28,015 bases of DNA from Albidovulum sp. (GTDB lineage Bacteria; Pseudomonadota; Alphaproteobacteria; Rhodobacterales; Rhodobacteraceae), in NCBI GenBank assembly GCA_030837825.1, contig JAUQYB010000032.1:1-28015 (forward strand), in the 5' to 3' direction. Under the pieces are notes generated by a model, which saw only the letters and a list, made by a program, of their open reading frames with translations, was not told the DNA's origin and did not search any database. Each line of letters opens with the position of its first letter. Position 1 is the stretch's first letter. A program made the position numbers and the translations under genes. Below, in pieces: positions 24,397 to 28,015 of the stretch.

Positions 24397-25604
24397 CTTG
24401 TCTCCGAAAGAGCAGCGACGGCACGGCCGATCCGGGCGATGGCCTCGGTCAGAACTGCGTCGGACGTGGCGGTCGAGATGCGGAAGAACGGCGACAGGCC
24501 GTAGGCGGAACCGGGCACCGACGAGACATGCCCTTCGGCCAGCAGGTAGTTCGCCACGGCAATGTCATCGGTCAGGACGCCTCCCGTGGGCGTCCGTTTC
24601 CCGATCAGGCCGGCGCAGCCGATAAAGGCATAGAAGGCGCCTTCCGGGGGCGGCAGGGTGAGGCCCGGGATCCGGGCGATACCCGCCACCACAAGGTCGC
24701 GGCGCCGTTCGAAGGCCGCGCGGAACCGGCCGACGCAGTCCTGCGGGCCGGTCAGCGCGGCGAGTGCCGCTGCCTGCATCGGGGCCGCGACCGAGGTGCA
24801 GGACTGGCTTTGCACGGTGTTCATCGCCCTGATCAGGGGCGCAGGACCGGCGGCATAACCCACGCGCCAGCCAGTCATCGCATAGGCCTTGGCGACGCCG
24901 TTGACGATCAGGGTGCGGGCCTTCAGCTCGGGGCATGCCCGGCCGAAGCTGACAAACTCCCGCCGGTCGAAGATGATGTGCTCGTAGATTTCGTCCGACA
25001 GGATCAATACCTGCGGATGCTTCGCCAGCACAGCCCCGAGCGCCTGCATTTCCGGCGCCGAATAGACCGCGCCCGAAGGGTTGCCGGGCGCATTCAGAAA
25101 GAGCCATTTCGTGCGCGGCGTGATCGCGGCCTCCAGCACCTCAGGCGTCAGACGAAAGCCGTGTTCGGCATTGCAGACCGGGGTGACCGGCACGCCGCCC
25201 AGCAGTTTGACCATTTCGGGGTAGCTGACGAAATAGGGCGCGGGCAGGATCGCCTCGTCGCCGTCGTTCAGGGTCGCCATTAGGGCGTTGAAGATGATCT
25301 GCTTGGCGCCGTTCGCGACGACGATGTCATCGGGGCCGTAGTCCAGCCCGTTTTCGCGGCGGAACTTCCCGGCCACCGCCGCGCGCAGGGCGGGCGTCCC
25401 GGCCGCCGCCGTGTAGAGCGTCTCGCCGCGCAGGGCGGCGGCATGGGCGGCTTCGGCCACATGCGGCGGTGTCGGGAAATCCGGCTCGCCCAGCCCGAGG
25501 TCGATCACATCGACCCCGGTCTCGCGCAGCGCCTTCGCGGCCTGCGACGCGGCCATCGAGGCCGAGGGTTTCACCGCCGCGAGGCGGCTTGCAACATAGC
25601 TCAT
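24393..25604 (-). CDS. Class I PLP-dependent aminotransferase (aspartate aminotransferase-like)
   Basis: The 403-residue fold-type I aminotransferase carries LGLGEPDFPTP near residue 36, YFVSYPEMV, the PLP-contact NAPGNPSG (171-178), DEIY (204-207) and the Schiff-base lysine K239 in VNGVAKAYAMTGWRVGY. FRIS near the C-terminus holds the arginine that binds the substrate carboxylate. It resembles the AspC/AatA group Ib found in alphaproteobacteria, but context suggests a dedicated catabolic role on an amino acid released by the pathway. The ATG at 25604 overlaps the hyuB stop (ATGA), and its own stop overlaps the SDR start. Confidence 0.9.
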   Translation of the reverse strand: MSYVASRLAAVKPSASMAASQAAKALRETGVDVIDLGLGEPDFPTPPHVAEAAHAAALRGETLYTAAAGTPALRAAVAGKFRRENGLDYGPDDIVVANGAKQIIFNALMATLNDGDEAILPAPYFVSYPEMVKLLGGVPVTPVCNAEHGFRLTPEVLEAAITPRTKWLFLNAPGNPSGAVYSAPEMQALGAVLAKHPQVLILSDEIYEHIIFDRREFVSFGRACPELKARTLIVNGVAKAYAMTGWRVGYAAGPAPLIRAMNTVQSQSCTSVAAPMQAAALAALTGPQDCVGRFRAAFERRRDLVVAGIARIPGLTLPPPEGAFYAFIGCAGLIGKRTPTGGVLTDDIAVANYLLAEGHVSSVPGSAYGLSPFFRISTATSDAVLTEAIARIGRAVAALSETR

Positions 25605-27235
25605 CTGCTTTCCCCGCTGACATAGCCCTTCACCAGATCCCCGGCCCGCGCGGCCGGATCGCGCCGCGCCGGATCCCCATAGCCGCCGCCGCCGGGCAGG
25701 TGCAGCACCAGCCGCCGCCCGGCAGGCACATGCTGCCAGCCTTTCGGGTTCAGGCGCGTGCCATCGTCCAGAGCCGCCATGCCGGCCGCGCCATCCCTGC
25801 CGCCGTTGCGGCCGCGCGGCGCGTGCTGGATACGATCGAACATGGCCGAGAACTCCAGCTCGTGCCCGGCGGCGGGGGCGATCTCGATGATCTGGCCGAG
25901 ACCGCCGCGATACTGCCCGTCGCCGGCCGAATCGGGGCGCAGTTCCTTGCGCCAGATCACCACCGGACCGGTGTGTTCGGTCGCCTCGATCGGCATGGTC
26001 ATGACGCCGGAGGGGAAGGCGGTGGCGTTCAATCCGTCCTGTCCGGGACGCGCGCCCATGCCGCCCGAGTTGAACATCAGGATTTCGGCCCGGCCGCCGT
26101 TTTGACCCGCGACGGGGCGCACGGACATGTGGATGTTCCACAGCGCCCCCGATCCTTCGGCCAGAATGCGCCCCGGAAGCGCCTGGGCCAGTGCCCCCAG
26201 CACGAGATCGGGCACCATATGGCCAAAGACATGGCGCAGGCTGACCGGCGCGGGGCGCGGCGCGTTCAGGATGTTTTCCGGCGAAGACACCGTGAAAGGC
26301 TCGAGCGAGGCCCAGTTGTTCGGAATCTCGGGCGCCACCACGCATTTCATGGCATAGCAGGCATAGGCCTTGGTGTAGATGATCGGCACGTTGATGCCCC
26401 AGCGGCTGATCCCGTCGGTGCCGGAGAAATCGACATTCACCGTCTCGTCCCGTGTCTCCAGCGTGGCCATCAACTTGACCGGCATGTCATAGCCGTCGGT
26501 CATCATCGTGTTTGTCCAGGCCCCCCGCGGCAACGCCGCGATCCGCTCCAGCGTGGCGGCGCGGGTGCGCGCGAAGATGAATTCGCCCAGATCATCCAGC
26601 GTCTCCAGCCCGACCTCGTCCATCATGGCGATCAGGCGATTGTGGCCCACGTCATTGCAGGCCGCCAGCGAGTAGAAGTCGCCCACCACCTGATTGGCCT
26701 CGCGCACGTTGCTGCGCAGGATGCGCACCAGATCAGCATTGACCCGGCCGCGTTCGGCGAATTTCATGATCGGGATCTGGATGCCTTCCTCGTAGACCGA
26801 CTTGCCGTCGGCGCCGAAGCCGCGTCCGCCGACATCGACCACATGCGCGGTGCAGGCAAAGAAGCCGACCAGCCGGTCGTCCCTGAAGCTGGGCGAGACC
26901 ATCGTGATGTCATGGAGGTGCCCGGTGCCCTTCCAGGGATCATTGGTCACATAGGTGTCGCCGGGGAACATGTTCTGCCGGCCGATCTCGTCGATGAAAT
27001 GCAGCACCGCCTCGGCCATCGTGTTCACATGGCCCGGCGTGCCGGTCACCGCCTGGGCCAGCATCCGGCCTGCCGGGTCGAAGACGCCCGCCGACAGGTC
27101 GCCCGCCTCGCGCACGCTGGTGGAAAAGGCGGTGCGCAGAAGCGTCATCGCCTGCTCTTCCACCACCGAGATCAGGCGGTTCCACATGACCTGCATGTGA
27201 ATCTCGCGGGTCGGGTCGGCGCTTTGGTCCGGCAT
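25601..27235 (-). CDS. hyuB: Hydantoinase/oxoprolinase subunit B
   Basis: The 544-residue protein is a full-length HyuB-family subunit (N-methylhydantoinase B/5-oxoprolinase beta part). Typical blocks are the N-terminal VMWNRLISVVEEQAMTLLRTAFSTSVREAGDLSAGVFDPAGR region, TPGHVNTMAEAV, NDPWKGTGHLHDITMVSP, the central SSPENILNAPRPAPVS, and C-terminal GGGGYGDP. With HyuA it carries out ATP-dependent opening of a cyclic amide such as hydantoin, 5-oxoproline or a lactam. The start ATG shares one base with the hyuA stop (TGATG). Which ring is opened cannot be read from the sequence. Confidence 0.93.
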   Translation of the reverse strand: MPDQSADPTREIHMQVMWNRLISVVEEQAMTLLRTAFSTSVREAGDLSAGVFDPAGRMLAQAVTGTPGHVNTMAEAVLHFIDEIGRQNMFPGDTYVTNDPWKGTGHLHDITMVSPSFRDDRLVGFFACTAHVVDVGGRGFGADGKSVYEEGIQIPIMKFAERGRVNADLVRILRSNVREANQVVGDFYSLAACNDVGHNRLIAMMDEVGLETLDDLGEFIFARTRAATLERIAALPRGAWTNTMMTDGYDMPVKLMATLETRDETVNVDFSGTDGISRWGINVPIIYTKAYACYAMKCVVAPEIPNNWASLEPFTVSSPENILNAPRPAPVSLRHVFGHMVPDLVLGALAQALPGRILAEGSGALWNIHMSVRPVAGQNGGRAEILMFNSGGMGARPGQDGLNATAFPSGVMTMPIEATEHTGPVVIWRKELRPDSAGDGQYRGGLGQIIEIAPAAGHELEFSAMFDRIQHAPRGRNGGRDGAAGMAALDDGTRLNPKGWQHVPAGRRLVLHLPGGGGYGDPARRDPAARAGDLVKGYVSGESR

Positions 27236-28015
27236 CAGACGATCTCCTTGCGCAGTATCAGAAGCGAGCCGTCGGTCTGCATCACGGCGTCGAAGGGGGC
27301 GGTGACGACGGTCGAGGTTTCCCTCTCGACAATGACGGCGGGGCCGGCGACGCGGTCGCCCGCAACCAGGCTGCCGCGCGCCACGATGCCGGTCGGCAGC
27401 GGGCCGGCCGAGGACGGATCGAAGACCGGGCGCGATTGCGCCGCGGCAACCGTGCGGCGGCCAAGGGTCAGCTCTGCCGGTTCCGGCGCGGGACGTTCGT
27501 CCGCCGCCTTGACCGAAAGCGTCACGATCTCGATCTCCAGTCCCGAAAGCCCGTCGATGGCGCGGCCGAAGAAACGGGCGTAGGCCTCCAGAAAGCGCGC
27601 CCGGATCATCTCGACATCGGCATCGGCGAAGGCGCGGTCGGGCAGCGGTACCGGAATCTCCCAGCCCTGGCCGCGATAGCGCATGAAGGCCGTGATCTCG
27701 CAGCCGATCCTGCCGGAAGCGCCCTGCCGGACAAAGCCGGTCGCCGTCGATCTGAGGTCCGCGATCAAAGCGTTGATCGCGGCCGCGTCGAAGCCGGAAA
27801 GCCCGATGATCCGCGAGGCGAGGGATTCATAGCCGAAGGGCGCCTTCAGGAAGCCGATCGCCGAGCCCACGCCGGCCCCCGGCGGCACGAGGCAGCGGTC
27901 GATCCCGAGCTTTTCGCAGAGCCGCGCGGCGTGAAGGGGTGCCGCGCCGCCGAAGGCCACCATGATGTTGTCCGAGATGTCCTTGCCGTTTTCCACCGCA
28001 TGGACACGGGCGGCG
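27235..28015 (-). CDS. hyuA: Hydantoinase/oxoprolinase subunit A, C-terminal part (cut by window end)
   Basis: The reading frame is open through the right edge (AARVHAVENGKDI precedes the visible part), so about the last 260 residues are present and the N-terminal ATPase half is missing. Typical blocks: VAFGGAAPLHAARLCEKLGI, PPGAGVGSAIGFL, the YRGQGWEIPVPLP region and the C-terminal GPAVIVERETSTVV. HyuA holds the ATP/substrate site that pairs with HyuB. It is the first visible gene of the coupled five-gene set, whose promoter lies outside the window. Confidence 0.92.
   Translation of the reverse strand, partial: AARVHAVENGKDISDNIMVAFGGAAPLHAARLCEKLGIDRCLVPPGAGVGSAIGFLKAPFGYESLASRIIGLSGFDAAAINALIADLRSTATGFVRQGASGRIGCEITAFMRYRGQGWEIPVPLPDRAFADADVEMIRARFLEAYARFFGRAIDGLSGLEIEIVTLSVKAADERPAPEPAELTLGRRTVAAAQSRPVFDPSSAGPLPTGIVARGSLVAGDRVAGPAVIVERETSTVVTAPFDAVMQTDGSLLILRKEIV

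Noticed and set aside
25469..27583. Long plus-strand frame opposite hyuB
   Set aside because: Antisense of a well-conserved HyuB; no independent start signal or family match.
25601..28015. Assignment of HyuAB to 5-oxoprolinase, N-methylhydantoinase or caprolactamase specifically
   Set aside because: These activities share the same fold and motifs, and the N-terminal half of HyuA is outside the window.

Overview
The window is a GC-rich alphaproteobacterial chromosome segment, most likely Rhodobacteraceae (Rhodobacterales). The reasons are an RpsA beginning MCAKA, an AapJQMP-type transporter, a CP4-like class II EPSP synthase, and a SAM/SAH riboswitch ahead of metK, an RNA class known mainly from Rhodobacterales. 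All genes but one lie on the minus strand, so the window is best read from its right end to its left.

The housekeeping part covers positions 1-12328. On the minus strand it runs miaB, phoH, ybeY, corC-like, lnt, [SAM/SAH riboswitch] metK, a ClpP-fold periplasmic protein, trmB, aroA, cmk, rpsA and the first 16 codons of ihfB. Genes are tightly packed. Terminator-like hairpins follow miaB (with T6), trmB and rpsA, and a weaker one sits at the end of cmk. The 5' gaps hold the riboswitch and a candidate ihfB promoter.

The accessory catabolic part covers positions 12495-28015. A minus-strand run starts at a divergent promoter region near 21072-21150: an AroE-like dehydrogenase, an SDR, a RidA-like protein, a GntR/FCD regulator, a 180-nt gap, two more SDRs, then a periplasmic binding protein, two permeases and an ATPase of the AapJQMP/Bzt polar amino acid family. 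In the opposite direction from the same region runs the only plus-strand gene, a DAO-family FAD oxidoreductase. It ends 4 nt from the end of its own paralogue, the last gene of a translationally coupled minus-strand set: hyuA (cut by the window edge), hyuB, class I aminotransferase, uronate-dehydrogenase-like SDR, FAD oxidoreductase.

Together these look like an uptake and degradation system for an amino-acid-related compound, perhaps cyclic or N-substituted. The ABC system would import it, HyuAB would open a cyclic amide or lactam with ATP, the FAD enzymes would oxidise amine carbons to imines, RidA would hydrolyse reactive imines, and the aminotransferase and several dehydrogenases would carry the skeleton onward. 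The substrate cannot be read from the sequence. Three things suggest it is not a standard amino acid route: a binding protein that departs from AapJ at its ligand-contact motifs, an AroE homologue with an altered shikimate pocket, and two related FAD enzymes. The tail-to-tail FAD paralogues share a perfect 12-bp inverted repeat built from their stop codons and last codons, which forms the terminator of the plus-strand gene. No insertion sequences, CRISPR arrays, tRNAs or rRNAs were seen, and no gene-free stretch exceeds 300 nt.
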